A stretch of 64,000 bases of DNA from contig CM001633.1 in the NCBI GenBank assembly GCA_000309945.1, positions 2,514,292-2,578,291 of the forward strand, in the 5' to 3' direction. Position numbers and translations under genes: made by a program. Below the pieces are notes generated by a model that saw only the letters and a list, made by a program, of their open reading frames with translations, was not told the origin of the DNA and did no database searches. This document shows positions 23,470-32,870 of the stretch, piece after piece. The stretch comes from Leptolyngbyaceae cyanobacterium JSC-12 (GTDB lineage Bacteria; Cyanobacteriota; Cyanobacteriia; Leptolyngbyales; Leptolyngbyaceae). Each line of letters opens with the position of its first letter. Positions within the stretch are counted from its first letter, which is position 1.

Positions 23470-26049
23470 CTATTTAACCCTTGCCTCCAGAGCTTCTAAG
23501 CGACTTTTGAGTTCTTGATTTTCCTGTTTAATTTGATCCAGTTCTTCCCTTAGTTGTTTCATGGCTTGATCAGATCCGACGTTTTTTTGCACTTTTTGCA
23601 TGGCTTCTTCAGCAATGCGGCGGACACGACCATCGGAAGTATGGTGTGCCAGAGAGTCCAAGATGGGGATTGCTTTGGGGGTTTCCATCTGTCCTAATGC
23701 ATTGACCACTGAAACCTGGGTTAAAAAGAAACTTTCGCGGGAAAGTTCCTGGAGGCGATTGAGAATTCGTTCCAGGTTGACGTTAGTTTGTCCGGTAGAG
23801 ATGGTGCCCAATGCGCGAATTGCAGCAAGGCGCAGCGGTTGGCAAACGCCAAGTTCCGTATATTCCAGAATCAGGTCGAGAGCGGCTTCTGAGGTTTTCA
23901 TCTGGCTCAGGGCCGCGATCGCTCCTGCCCGCACCACTTCATTCCACCCCTGCCGCTCTTTGAGTACGGATTTGAGTAATTTCAACGTTTTCTCTTCTTT
24001 CTCATTCAGCAAGTTGGAACCTGCCAAACTGCCCAATGCCCGCAGTGCTGCAGCTTCAGTGTAGTAGCTGGCATCGCCTTTTTCTGCCAATGGTTTAATT
24101 GCTTTGTAACTTTCAGTCGTTTTGATCCCCGCTAATGATTCAACAGTAGCTCTTCGAACTCGTGCATCGATATCTTTCAATCCAATCAGGAGTCCACTAA
24201 ATGTTTGATCTAGTTTGATGCTAGCTAGATTGCGAGCAATCTCTGCCCGTACTCCCCAAAATGAGTCTTGCGCGAGTGCTTCGGACAGGATTTTGACACT
24301 TTCTAATCCACCTTTTTTCGCCAATGCTTCTGCTGCATAAATCCGCGCCAGTGGGTCGGGATCGTTTTGCAGTTGGGCTTTGAGTTCAGGGATAGGGTAA
24401 TCTAGAATGACGGTTTTCAGGGTATGATTCCCTACATCAAATCGTACATAATCAGGCTTTTTCTCAAGTGGAAAGTAGAAAGACTGTTCGCGTTCTCGCA
24501 CTCGTACATTCAAGGGTTTTGATTCTGGCTCCCCAATGTATCCAAACCCGATGGGAATTTTTAGATCAAACAGGTTAGCGCGATCGCTGTTGTCTTTTGC
24601 CTGGGTTTGGGTGACGGTGAGTTTTGCCAGGTTGCTGTCGCCATCCCAGGAGTAAGCAACGCTGTAGTCGGGATGTCCGCCGCGAAACACAAATTGGTCA
24701 AACAAGAAGAGGAGATTGCGCCCAGAGGCTTTCTCGATCGCCCGCAACAAATCCACGGTTTCCACAGTTCTATGGGCGTTGTCATTGACGAAGGTGGCGA
24801 TCGCTTGCCAGAACAGATCATCCCCCAACTCTGCCCGAATCATGTGATAAACGCAGGCTCCCTTCTCGTACAAGTGGCGATCGTAGAGTTCGATCACTTC
24901 CCGATACACGTGAGTCACAATCGGGCGACGGTAGCGAGAGGCATCCTCATCCAGATAGCTGCGAGCTTCTCCCAAACGGTAATAAGCGGCTTCTTCTGCG
25001 CCGTATTCATGCTCCATCCACATCACTTCCGAGTAGGAAGCCATGCCTTCTTTAATCCAAGCGTGGGACCAGTGTTTAATCACTACCAAATCGCCAAACC
25101 ACTGATGGGCGAGTTCGTGGGCAACCAAACTTTCGGTGCTGCGGTTGTCTATTGCTGCCCGTTCGTCAATCAAGCAGCGATCAGTGAGCAGGGTGGTGGA
25201 GGTGTTTTCCATCCCGCCAAAGATGAAATCATCCACGCACACTTGAGCGTATTTGGGAAAGGCGTAGGGGTAGCCGTATTTCTGACTAAAGAACTCGATC
25301 ATCTGCGGCGTTTTGCCCATGCTGAGGCGGGCTGCTGCTTCCTTGCCCTTCTCCACGTAATAGATAACGGGTTTGCCGTTCCACTCATCTCGAAGCTCGG
25401 CAAAATCCCCCACGGCTAAGGTCATGAGATAGGTAGGATGCACTTCTTTTTGCGACCAGTGAAAGATTTTGCTGTTGCCATCTTCTTCTGTGCTGATCAA
25501 TTCCCCATTGGAAATTGCAATCAGGTTTTTGGGCACTCGGACTCGAATTTCGGATGTTGCCAACTGTCCAGGGTAATCAAAACAGGGGAACCAGAAGCGG
25601 GAATCTTCATCTTCGCCTTGGGTCCACACCTGCACAGGTTTGTGGGGGTAGTGCTGATTGGGTGCAATAAAGTAAAGTCCCCGTTGGGGTTGAGCAACAT
25701 GGTAAGCGATCGCTAGTGTGACGGTCTTTCCGGCTGTGGTGGGCGGCTGAAGTTGAATCTGCAATTGTTCGCCATCATATTCAAAGTGTTGGGGTATCTC
25801 ATCCACTGCAACCGATTCAATGGTCAAATTCACAGCATCCAGAGTGAGGCGATCAATGCCCGTACGAACGGGGTTGAGGTGAATGTGGCAGGTGCCACTA
25901 TAGCGCTGCTTGGGAATATCGAGATCCAAATCGAGAAAAATATGCTCAACCTGTCCGGGGCGATCGGGGCTGTAGTGAGGACGTGCACCGGGCAGTTCAA
26001 AGGAGCGATGACCATTTTTATTATCGAAACCAAACAAATGCTGGGGCAT
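23470..26049 (-). CDS. M1 family zinc aminopeptidase with C-terminal HEAT-like repeats
   Basis: An 859-residue metallopeptidase. The exopeptidase motif GGMENTSTT and the zinc motif HELAHQWFGD, with the third ligand Glu in KEGMASY about 20 residues on, identify family M1, which removes N-terminal residues from peptides. After the catalytic part, residues ~560-820 hold repeated helical pairs such as PLARIYAAEALAKKGG and DARVRRATVESLAGIK, which look like HEAT repeats, and the last 30 residues form a coiled coil (QLREELDQIKQENQELKSRL). The ATG at 26049 is chosen over an upstream TTG. No signal peptide, so it should be cytoplasmic. It is divergent from prfC. Confidence 0.9.
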   Translation of the reverse strand: MPQHLFGFDNKNGHRSFELPGARPHYSPDRPGQVEHIFLDLDLDIPKQRYSGTCHIHLNPVRTGIDRLTLDAVNLTIESVAVDEIPQHFEYDGEQLQIQLQPPTTAGKTVTLAIAYHVAQPQRGLYFIAPNQHYPHKPVQVWTQGEDEDSRFWFPCFDYPGQLATSEIRVRVPKNLIAISNGELISTEEDGNSKIFHWSQKEVHPTYLMTLAVGDFAELRDEWNGKPVIYYVEKGKEAAARLSMGKTPQMIEFFSQKYGYPYAFPKYAQVCVDDFIFGGMENTSTTLLTDRCLIDERAAIDNRSTESLVAHELAHQWFGDLVVIKHWSHAWIKEGMASYSEVMWMEHEYGAEEAAYYRLGEARSYLDEDASRYRRPIVTHVYREVIELYDRHLYEKGACVYHMIRAELGDDLFWQAIATFVNDNAHRTVETVDLLRAIEKASGRNLLFLFDQFVFRGGHPDYSVAYSWDGDSNLAKLTVTQTQAKDNSDRANLFDLKIPIGFGYIGEPESKPLNVRVREREQSFYFPLEKKPDYVRFDVGNHTLKTVILDYPIPELKAQLQNDPDPLARIYAAEALAKKGGLESVKILSEALAQDSFWGVRAEIARNLASIKLDQTFSGLLIGLKDIDARVRRATVESLAGIKTTESYKAIKPLAEKGDASYYTEAAALRALGSLAGSNLLNEKEEKTLKLLKSVLKERQGWNEVVRAGAIAALSQMKTSEAALDLILEYTELGVCQPLRLAAIRALGTISTGQTNVNLERILNRLQELSRESFFLTQVSVVNALGQMETPKAIPILDSLAHHTSDGRVRRIAEEAMQKVQKNVGSDQAMKQLREELDQIKQENQELKSRLEALEARVK

Positions 26050-26205
26050 AGTTGAGCAACGAGAATGAACGATAGGCAAACCATCATCTTAGCCGTTTAA
26101 TCTTGTGCAAATCTATAGCCTACACTTCAGAAATCGCCGCCGCTTCCCACTTCTACAATTGTTGCTATCGTTAGAATATTGTCCGAGCTTTCCACAGGTG
26201 AATGC

Positions 26206-27834
26206 ATGTCCACTGAACTCCAGGCTGAATTACAAGCAGCGGTTGAGCGTCGTCGCAACTTTGCGATTATTTCCCACCCAGACGCAGGGAAAACAACCTT
26301 GACCGAAAAACTGCTGCTGTATGGAGGGGCGATTCACCAGGCAGGAGCCGTGAAAGCTCGGCGGGCACAACGTCATGCTACTTCGGACTGGATGGAAATG
26401 GAACAGCAGCGGGGAATTTCCATTACATCTACCGTGTTGCAGTTTGATTACAAAGGCTGCCAGATCAACCTGTTGGATACCCCTGGACACCAGGATTTTA
26501 GTGAAGATACTTATCGCACCCTAGCCGCTGCAGATAATGCTGTGATGTTGATCGACGCAGCCAAAGGGCTGGAGCCGCAAACCCGCAAGCTATTTGAAGT
26601 TTGCCGGATGCGGGGACTGCCAATTTTTACCTTTGTCAACAAGCTTGATCGCCCCGGACGGGAACCCCTGGAACTACTGGATGAAATTGAACAGGAACTC
26701 GGTTTGCAAACCTACGCAGCAAATTGGCCTATCGGTATGGGCGATCGCTTCAAAGGCGTGTTTGAACGGCGCAGTCGTCAGATTCACCTGTTTGAGCGCA
26801 GTGCCCACGGTCAACGAGAAGCTCGCGATACGGTTGTTGATCTGGGTGATCCACATATTGAGCAATTGCTGGAGCAGGATTTGTACTATCAGTTCAAAGA
26901 CGATCTGGAACTGCTGGAAGAATTGGGAGCCGAGCTAGATTTGGAAGCGGTTCATGCAGGCAAAATGACACCAGTTTTCTTTGGGAGTGCGATGACCAAC
27001 TTTGGTGTTGAACCCTTCTTAAATGCCTTTCTGGATTATGCGCTCAAGCCTGCCCCCCATGCCAGTACCAAAGGCGAAATTCTCCCCACCTATCCAGAGT
27101 TTTCTGGCTTTGTGTTCAAGCTTCAGGCAAACATGGACCCGAAACACCGCGATCGCGTCGCTTTTGTGCGAGTGTGTTCTGGCAAGTTTGAGAAAGACAT
27201 GACCGTAAACCATGCCCGGACTGGCAAAATTGTGCGTCTTTCCCGTCCCCAAAAGTTGTTTGCTCAGGATCGGGAAGTGATTGAAGAAGCCTACCCAGGT
27301 GATGTGATTGGCTTGAATAATCCAGGGGTGTTTGCGATCGGCGACACGATCTATGTCGGGCAAAAACTAGAATACGAAGGCATTCCCTCTTTCTCACCAG
27401 AATTGTTTGCCTACCTGAAAAACCCCAACCCTTCCAAGTTCAAGCAATTTCAGAAAGGAGTCTTGGAACTGCGGGAAGAGGGCGCGGTGCAGATTATGTA
27501 CTCCGTCGATGCCTCGCGCCGAGATCCAATTCTGGCGGCAGTGGGGCAACTGCAATTTGAAGTGGTGCAGTTCCGAATGCAAAGCGAGTATGGCGTAGAA
27601 ACGTTGCTGGAACCCTTACCTTACAGTGTGGCTCGCTGGGTGGTGGGTGGCTGGGATGCCCTGCAAAAAGTGGGACGTTTGTTTAATACCATCACTGTTA
27701 AAGACAGCTACGATCGCCCAGTGCTGCTATTCAAGAACGAGTGGAACCTGAACCAAATTCAGTCTGACCACCCGGAGTTAGAATTGAACGCGATCGCCCC
27801 CGTAGTTTCTGGGAGAGAGCCTGCCTCTTTGTAA
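26206..27834 (+). CDS. prfC: Peptide chain release factor 3
   Basis: A 542-residue translational GTPase that removes RF1/RF2 from the ribosome after termination. G1 is [11 protein letters not shown]3 is DTPGHQDF and G4 is NKLDR, followed by EF-Tu-like domain II and the RF3-specific C-terminal domain ([19 protein letters not shown]). The ATG at 26206 ([19 protein letters not shown]) matches the family N-terminus; the frame is open to 26179. Length is normal. The M48 gene starts 36 bp downstream and may be co-transcribed. Confidence 0.95.
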   Translation: MSTELQAELQAAVERRRNFAIISHPDAGKTTLTEKLLLYGGAIHQAGAVKARRAQRHATSDWMEMEQQRGISITSTVLQFDYKGCQINLLDTPGHQDFSEDTYRTLAAADNAVMLIDAAKGLEPQTRKLFEVCRMRGLPIFTFVNKLDRPGREPLELLDEIEQELGLQTYAANWPIGMGDRFKGVFERRSRQIHLFERSAHGQREARDTVVDLGDPHIEQLLEQDLYYQFKDDLELLEELGAELDLEAVHAGKMTPVFFGSAMTNFGVEPFLNAFLDYALKPAPHASTKGEILPTYPEFSGFVFKLQANMDPKHRDRVAFVRVCSGKFEKDMTVNHARTGKIVRLSRPQKLFAQDREVIEEAYPGDVIGLNNPGVFAIGDTIYVGQKLEYEGIPSFSPELFAYLKNPNPSKFKQFQKGVLELREEGAVQIMYSVDASRRDPILAAVGQLQFEVVQFRMQSEYGVETLLEPLPYSVARWVVGGWDALQKVGRLFNTITVKDSYDRPVLLFKNEWNLNQIQSDHPELELNAIAPVVSGREPASL

Positions 27835-27870
27835 AGTATCCTGGAAGGGTTCTGCGTAGGACCATATCCT

Positions 27871-30306
27871 ATGACGACCACTCCTGAGTCATCGTCTTCT
27901 GAAAACCAATCTTGCATCTCCCAATCTGAACACCTCTCTGATCTGGAAGCTGGCTTAACCGCTTTCAAACAGGGGGATTACGCCACTGCTTTGATCTTGC
28001 TAGAACCTGCCCTGTCTGCCAGTGGTGAGCAGCCGCAGGTTGTTCGCGCCCAGATGGCAATGGCGATCGCCTACGAAAAACTGGGAGAAACTGCACGATC
28101 TGCCCAGTTGTGTCAGGCATTGCAGCAGAACCCGAACCCACAAGTGCGAGACTGGGCAACCAAGACCCTTACTTCTCTAGTTAAGCGACATCCAGAGCTT
28201 GGGGCTGATTTAGAAACGAGTTCCACCGAATCAGTTCCCGCACCCTCTGAGCCAATCTCCACTAGCGAGAGCAGCGATCTAACCAGATTTCCCCCTCTGA
28301 ATACAAATGCACCGCTACCACCCACAGCCGACCAAGATCTCATACAATTTACTCCGCTGCACCAGGTTGATGTCGAGCATTTTACGTCTCCTCAATCAGC
28401 TAGTGAGCTAGTCCCGCCAACCACGCGATCGCCCCAACCAGAACCTCTAGTCATTAAACACGCAGCCGTTGTCAGCAAAGCAGCAGTAACGACGGAACCC
28501 CCCTCACTGTATCAGCCCAGTTGGCGGCAGGCAGGACGAGCATCCCAATGGAAACCCCTTGGCAAAGTCAACCTGGTGAAGTTGGTGCTGGCACAAGTCG
28601 GGACGGCGATCGCACTATACTTCGCCGTTCAGCAGTTGCTCTACTGGATGTTTGCTGGCTACGGTAATGCTGTCCTCAAAGTGTTGCCTCGCCTTGGCTT
28701 CCGCATTACCTACCCTTCACCCCCCAACTGGACTTTCCCCTTGGTAGGGATTGCATTGCTGTTGTTGTTTGTGGGTTCTCGCTGGATTTTGGATTGGTTG
28801 CTGATTGTGACGCATGGGTTGCAACCCCTGTCAATCACCACGCTCTCTGGCTACAGTCCAGAAACCGCGCGATCGCTGAATCGATTTTGCCAGAAGTATC
28901 ACATCTCGACTCCGGCATTGGGGATTGTTCCCACCAAGGCTCCCCTGGTGTTTAGTTACGGTATCCTCCCTAATCTCAGCCGCATTGTTGTCAGTCAGGG
29001 ATTGTTAGACCAATTGGCAGATGATGAAATCGCCACCGTTTACGCTCATGAAGTTGGTCATCTGGCACAGTGGACGGTGCCATTAATGTCCCTTGCTGCT
29101 GTAGTTTTGCAACTGCCGTATACGATCTACTGGCTGGTGTCGGAGTGGGGCAACCGCAAAGATGCTGCGATTACAAAAGTTTCTGCCACGATTCTTTCGG
29201 TCATCAGCTATGGTGTGTTTTGGCTATGGCGCTGGGTGCCATTGTGGTTATCTCGCCAGCGGACGTATTACAGCGATCGCATTGCCGTAGACCTAACGGG
29301 AAACCCCAATAGCTATGCCCGTGCCCTACTGAAAATAGCGATCGGTACAGCAAATGACATACAGCAGCAACAGCAAACCAGCTACCTGTTGGAAAGCTTG
29401 GAAATTCTCACGCCGCTGGGACACCGAATCGCCACACCAATTGGCAGTCTTTATCCCCATGCGCCATTAGAGAAGGTTCTAGAGTGGGAGCGCACCAACC
29501 CCTATCGACATTGGCTGTCTATCAACAATTCCCACCCACCGACTGGGGAACGCCTAAATTTGCTCATGCTGTATGCGCGGCACTGGGCACTGGATACGGA
29601 ACTTGATTGGCAGGAATCCCTATCTCGGCGTTCTAAACGTAATGGATTGACTGGACAGCAGTGGCGCACTCTCCTCTTGCAAGGTGCACCCTACTTTGGA
29701 CTAGTCTTTGGGCTGATGATCGCCGTCCTACTGTCATGGCTCGGCTGGATTGGGCTGCGTGCTCAGTGGGATGCGGTTTCCTGGATGGCACGCGATCGCA
29801 CCATTTTGCACGGTTTGCCGCTAATTGGCTTTTGTATAGGAACGTTGATTCGGCTTAATCCCTTCTTTCCCGATATCAAGCCGCAACCAATTGGCAGTCT
29901 TAGCCAAGATCTAACGCTCCCAGAGTTGCTGACTGACTCTACTAAAATTCCCGTCCATGGACAGGTTATCCGCCTGGAAGGAACCCTGTTGGGGCGACCC
30001 GGAATTAGCAACGCCCTGAGTCAAGACTTGTGGCTGCAAACCCCTAAAGGCATGATTCAATTGCACTACACTGCCCGCTTGGGACCATTGTCGAGCCTCT
30101 TTCCCCGCCCCAATCAACCTGCTGATTTTGTCAAAAATCCTGTGGCAACTTCCGGTTGGTTCCGGCGCGGCACTACTCCCTGGCTAGACCTTGATACTTT
30201 GAGAACATCGGGCGGACGAACCAGCCGCAGCTATCATCCAATCTGGTCATTTATTGCCGCTGCGATCGCTGCTTGTTTAGGCATCCTCACCATTTTGAAC
30301 TTTTGA
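27871..30306 (+). CDS. M48 family membrane metalloprotease with N-terminal TPR-like region
   Basis: An 811-residue protein. Residues ~25-100 form a TPR-like unit (FKQGDYATALILLEPAL, VVRAQMAMAIAYEKLGE). A Pro/Ser-rich linker (~110-210) leads to two membrane helices at ~240 and ~290, then the peptidase core with zinc motif HEVGH (in YAHEVGHLAQW) and the third ligand region RQRTYYSDRIAVDL, a further helix pair around 610-650, and a C-terminal beta-rich domain (GQVIRLEGTLLGRPG) ending in a final helix. The core is HtpX/Ste24-like, implying turnover of membrane proteins. The flanking domains are larger than in HtpX (~290 residues). Confidence 0.85.
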   Translation: MTTTPESSSSENQSCISQSEHLSDLEAGLTAFKQGDYATALILLEPALSASGEQPQVVRAQMAMAIAYEKLGETARSAQLCQALQQNPNPQVRDWATKTLTSLVKRHPELGADLETSSTESVPAPSEPISTSESSDLTRFPPLNTNAPLPPTADQDLIQFTPLHQVDVEHFTSPQSASELVPPTTRSPQPEPLVIKHAAVVSKAAVTTEPPSLYQPSWRQAGRASQWKPLGKVNLVKLVLAQVGTAIALYFAVQQLLYWMFAGYGNAVLKVLPRLGFRITYPSPPNWTFPLVGIALLLLFVGSRWILDWLLIVTHGLQPLSITTLSGYSPETARSLNRFCQKYHISTPALGIVPTKAPLVFSYGILPNLSRIVVSQGLLDQLADDEIATVYAHEVGHLAQWTVPLMSLAAVVLQLPYTIYWLVSEWGNRKDAAITKVSATILSVISYGVFWLWRWVPLWLSRQRTYYSDRIAVDLTGNPNSYARALLKIAIGTANDIQQQQQTSYLLESLEILTPLGHRIATPIGSLYPHAPLEKVLEWERTNPYRHWLSINNSHPPTGERLNLLMLYARHWALDTELDWQESLSRRSKRNGLTGQQWRTLLLQGAPYFGLVFGLMIAVLLSWLGWIGLRAQWDAVSWMARDRTILHGLPLIGFCIGTLIRLNPFFPDIKPQPIGSLSQDLTLPELLTDSTKIPVHGQVIRLEGTLLGRPGISNALSQDLWLQTPKGMIQLHYTARLGPLSSLFPRPNQPADFVKNPVATSGWFRRGTTPWLDLDTLRTSGGRTSRSYHPIWSFIAAAIAACLGILTILNF

Positions 30307-30373
30307 TTGTTTTCCCAAGGAGGGATGACCCCTTGAATTAACGCAACCCAGCATAAGCTACGCCTATACCATT

Positions 30374-30401
30374 GAGCTACGTTATTAGAGCTACGTTATT
30401 A
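30374..30401. repeat. 14-bp tandem duplication
   Basis: GAGCTACGTTATTA occurs twice head to tail in the 255-bp gap between the M48 gene and the Crp/Fnr gene. The rest of the gap has no gene. AAG(GA)GGG-ATGA-CCCCTT at ~30317-30334 is a weak stem-loop. Confidence 0.5.
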
Positions 30402-30561
30402 ACTTTAGACATGAGCTTAATGTTTAGCAGCAAGCGTTCCCTTAATCCTCGCAATGGAAACCGATTCTCAATTTTTTCGCGAACTGCTTTGGCTTGTTGC
30501 TCCTGATCTTGTAAATAACGTTTGACCTCATCTTGATGAGAGAGGTAGGCAATCGCTCCTG

Positions 30562-31260
30562 CTATCCCACTCGGTTGAGTGCCGAATCAGTGGGAATGCA
30601 GATCAGATTATCGCCTTGAGTCTTAATCATGCCGCGCTGACGCAGTTTACCCATGAGACGGGTCACTGTTACGCGGGTAGAGCCAATCGCGCTACCAATC
30701 TGGGCATGAGTCAACGGGAAGGGTAAGCAATAGCCCTGTTCAGACGGCTCACCAAACTCTTCAATCAGTAATGTGAGAAATCCCAGCAGGCGATCAATCG
30801 TGCGTCGTTGCCCCAGAGTGCTCAACCACAGTAGTTTGCGCTGGTGCTGGTAGCGAAACGCATCTAATACTTCTCGACGAAAATGGGGCCAATTATCCAG
30901 ATCATGCCAGTACATCCACAGTACAGAAGTTTGGTCTACATGGGCATAACTTTGGAGCGTAAAAGGCGACTGCGCGACAATTTCAAACGGTTGACCCGCT
31001 CCCACAAATCCTAAAAACGCTTCTTCAGGAGTAATTTGGGCAATGCGGGATGTATTGCTACTGGTAGCGTTGACTTGAGCACTTCCCACTAAGCGAACAG
31101 CACCCCGCTGCACCAGATACAAAAGCCCTGGACGCGCTGGAATTTTTTCATCCTTGGCGAAAGTACGGACGCGATAGTGTTCTTGAGACCAATCAATAAT
31201 GCGCTGCCAGGTCAGGAATGGACGAGACGACTCTGAAGTACTGGAAGATACTGAGTACAT
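30562..31260 (-). CDS. Crp/Fnr family transcriptional regulator
   Basis: A 232-residue regulator: a cyclic-nucleotide-type beta-roll (about residues 15-110), a long dimer helix, and a winged helix-turn-helix LTHAQIGSAIGSTRVTVTRLMGKLRQRGMI (about 180-209). The N-terminal ~12 residues are Ser-rich. No Cys cluster for an iron-sulfur centre is present and the cAMP-binding Arg/Glu motif is not evident, so the signal is unknown. It belongs near the NtcA and other cyanobacterial Crp-like proteins, but I do not think it is NtcA. It is divergent from the DALR gene, with an inverted repeat between them. Confidence 0.85.
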   Translation of the reverse strand: MYSVSSSTSESSRPFLTWQRIIDWSQEHYRVRTFAKDEKIPARPGLLYLVQRGAVRLVGSAQVNATSSNTSRIAQITPEEAFLGFVGAGQPFEIVAQSPFTLQSYAHVDQTSVLWMYWHDLDNWPHFRREVLDAFRYQHQRKLLWLSTLGQRRTIDRLLGFLTLLIEEFGEPSEQGYCLPFPLTHAQIGSAIGSTRVTVTRLMGKLRQRGMIKTQGDNLICIPTDSALNRVG

Positions 31261-31383
31261 AGGGCAGGAGGCTTAAGGGTCGAGGAAATGCTCTAAGCAA
31301 TTAAGTTAGAAGCAGGTAATTAAGAACAATTGGCTAGGGAGGTAGACTTAATACCAATTCAACGTTTTCAGGTTATTACCAGT

Positions 31384-31452
31384 GTAACTTTACATCTTTT
31401 TCATAAACTTGGGTGTTCATATTCTGACGCTTTGTGTTTCGTGTAAAGTTAC
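31384..31452. promoter_or_regulatory. Perfect 11-bp inverted repeat in the Crp/Fnr-DALR divergent region
   Basis: GTAACTTTACA at 31384-31394 and its exact complement TGTAAAGTTAC at 31442-31452, 58 bp centre to centre. The two arms are embedded in slightly longer similar contexts (AGTGTAACTTTACAT and GTGTAAAGTTACCAC). They sit between two diverging genes, one for a DNA-binding regulator. Two operator half-arrays bound by one factor, with looping, would explain it. The GTA...TAC ends recall Crp/NtcA-type sites but the spacing does not match the NtcA consensus. Confidence 0.5.
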
Positions 31453-31544
31453 CACTTTCCTTTTGGTAAAGGGGATAAGTGTAGCAGTTTCATTTTTTAC
31501 CAGAACAGTCCTCGCACCTTGTATCCCTTGTCTGTCTCAACTGA

Positions 31545-32486
31545 TTGAACATCGCTAAAACCGTGATTATCGAAACACCCGTACAGTTGTTGCGAATTAT
31601 ACTATACAAAATTGTACGCCTGGAAGAAAACTATTCCGAGTTTATATCATTGTTGAAATTTGGCGACACTCCAACGGGTGATAATTTAGAGCTTTTATCA
31701 GCGAAACTACGGCTTAAGCGTCTCTATGCTGCTTCCGAGATACTTTACAGTTCATCTCTGCCCCATTGGTTAGCTGCTCAAAACAAGCGTAATACTACGG
31801 AAATCGCAGTTGAAATTGTAAATTTACTGTGTGCTTACATTACTGGTTTTAGCAATGATCGCATGTATCCAGAGTTACCAACACAACTCCTTCACCATTT
31901 AAAGGTTGAGGCTTCATCATCCGGTATGATCCTGTTTAGGTTTGAGGATGGGGCAGTCGCATACTGGCTCAATTATCTACTTCATTCCTCCCTATTATTG
32001 AGGTTTGGAGGTAACTCACACCCTTTCCTGACCCCACCCGTTCAATTGTTTGCAATTCAGCATTCCCATGCCCGGTGTTGCTCACTGCTGCGGCTTGCAC
32101 ATCAAGAGCAATTAATTCAGCTCAACCAGCCCCACGCCCAACCAACCCAGTGGGCTTTTATAGAACCAGATACGATTGGCTGGCTGAATGCAAAATCACA
32201 ATTGCAAACCCGATACGCAGCCGAATGGAATGTGATCAACTGGCTCCTGCTTGCTTTGGATGAAATCGTTGAGCAACCAGCCTTATCACTCAAACGAGTC
32301 ATCTTTTTAGCGGAAGAAGGCAGCAAGGCATTCCAGACCCTGCACCGGGCATTGCCATTATTTGGGGATTTCCGTACTCAACCACGCGATCGCATCCATG
32401 CCCATCTCGCACTTATTTTAATGACCCAACGAATGCTCCAATTTCTTTTGCAGCAACTGAATGCACCAGCACCAGATTATTTATAA
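31545..32486 (+). CDS. Freestanding DALR anticodon-binding domain protein
   Basis: A 313-residue protein resembling the C-terminal tRNA-binding part of arginyl-tRNA synthetase. HSHARCCSLLRLAHQEQLI (about residue 172) and the helical end with RVIFLAEEGSKAFQTLHRAL and RDRIHAHLALILMTQRMLQFL match the DALR domain. No synthetase catalytic motifs (HIGH, KMSK) are present. It may bind tRNA or regulate a synthetase; nothing is proven. The listed start is TTG at 31545; a GTG at 31563 is also possible, and neither has a strong ribosome binding site. Divergent from the Crp/Fnr gene. Confidence 0.65.
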   Translation: MNIAKTVIIETPVQLLRIILYKIVRLEENYSEFISLLKFGDTPTGDNLELLSAKLRLKRLYAASEILYSSSLPHWLAAQNKRNTTEIAVEIVNLLCAYITGFSNDRMYPELPTQLLHHLKVEASSSGMILFRFEDGAVAYWLNYLLHSSLLLRFGGNSHPFLTPPVQLFAIQHSHARCCSLLRLAHQEQLIQLNQPHAQPTQWAFIEPDTIGWLNAKSQLQTRYAAEWNVINWLLLALDEIVEQPALSLKRVIFLAEEGSKAFQTLHRALPLFGDFRTQPRDRIHAHLALILMTQRMLQFLLQQLNAPAPDYL

Positions 32487-32523
32487 GTAATATTTATAAA
32501 ATAATGTTAAACTATATCCAATT

Positions 32524-32564
32524 CCAAAACTGGAAGCGGTTCTGAGAAAAACTTCCAGCTTTGG
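32524..32564 (+). terminator. Hairpin downstream of the DALR gene
   Basis: CCAAAACTGGAAG (32524-32536) pairs with CTTCCAGCTTTGG (32552-32564) with one mismatch and a 15-base loop. It lies 38 bp after the stop codon. There is no T tract, so termination is only possible, not certain. Confidence 0.45.
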
Positions 32565-32730
32565 ACATAGACAAGGGTTAATTTCCTGCTATTAAAGGTT
32601 TGCATTAAGTCATCAAAAATCATTCCTGAAACTGCTCTGACCTCTACCCTTCGCTAGACCCAAACTCCAAAACTCTATTAGAGAATCTTATTAACTGAGT
32701 TCGGAAATCCCTACATGACAAAAGTGGGGA

Positions 32731-32778
32731 TTATCTTTGAAGATTTTGATAAATTTATCTTTGAAGATTTTGATAAAT
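32731..32778. repeat. 24-bp perfect tandem duplication before the GT4 gene
   Basis: TTATCTTTGAAGATTTTGAT + AAAT is present twice without a break. It lies 93-140 bp ahead of the GT4 start codon, in the leader or promoter region. The upstream reading frame through it (from 32715) is not believed to be translated. Confidence 0.7.
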
Positions 32779-32870
32779 TTTTACGCTTTGATATGAAATC
32801 TCGCCCTGGATTTGGTCTGAAGGATTTGCACCCCGTCGATCGCGCCCAGGGCTATACCAGGAGGAATACC

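Noticed and set aside
30301-30400. Possible tRNA on the minus strand
   Set aside because: Only the D-arm-like segment matches; no acceptor stem, anticodon loop or T-arm could be built. Kept only as a weak finding.
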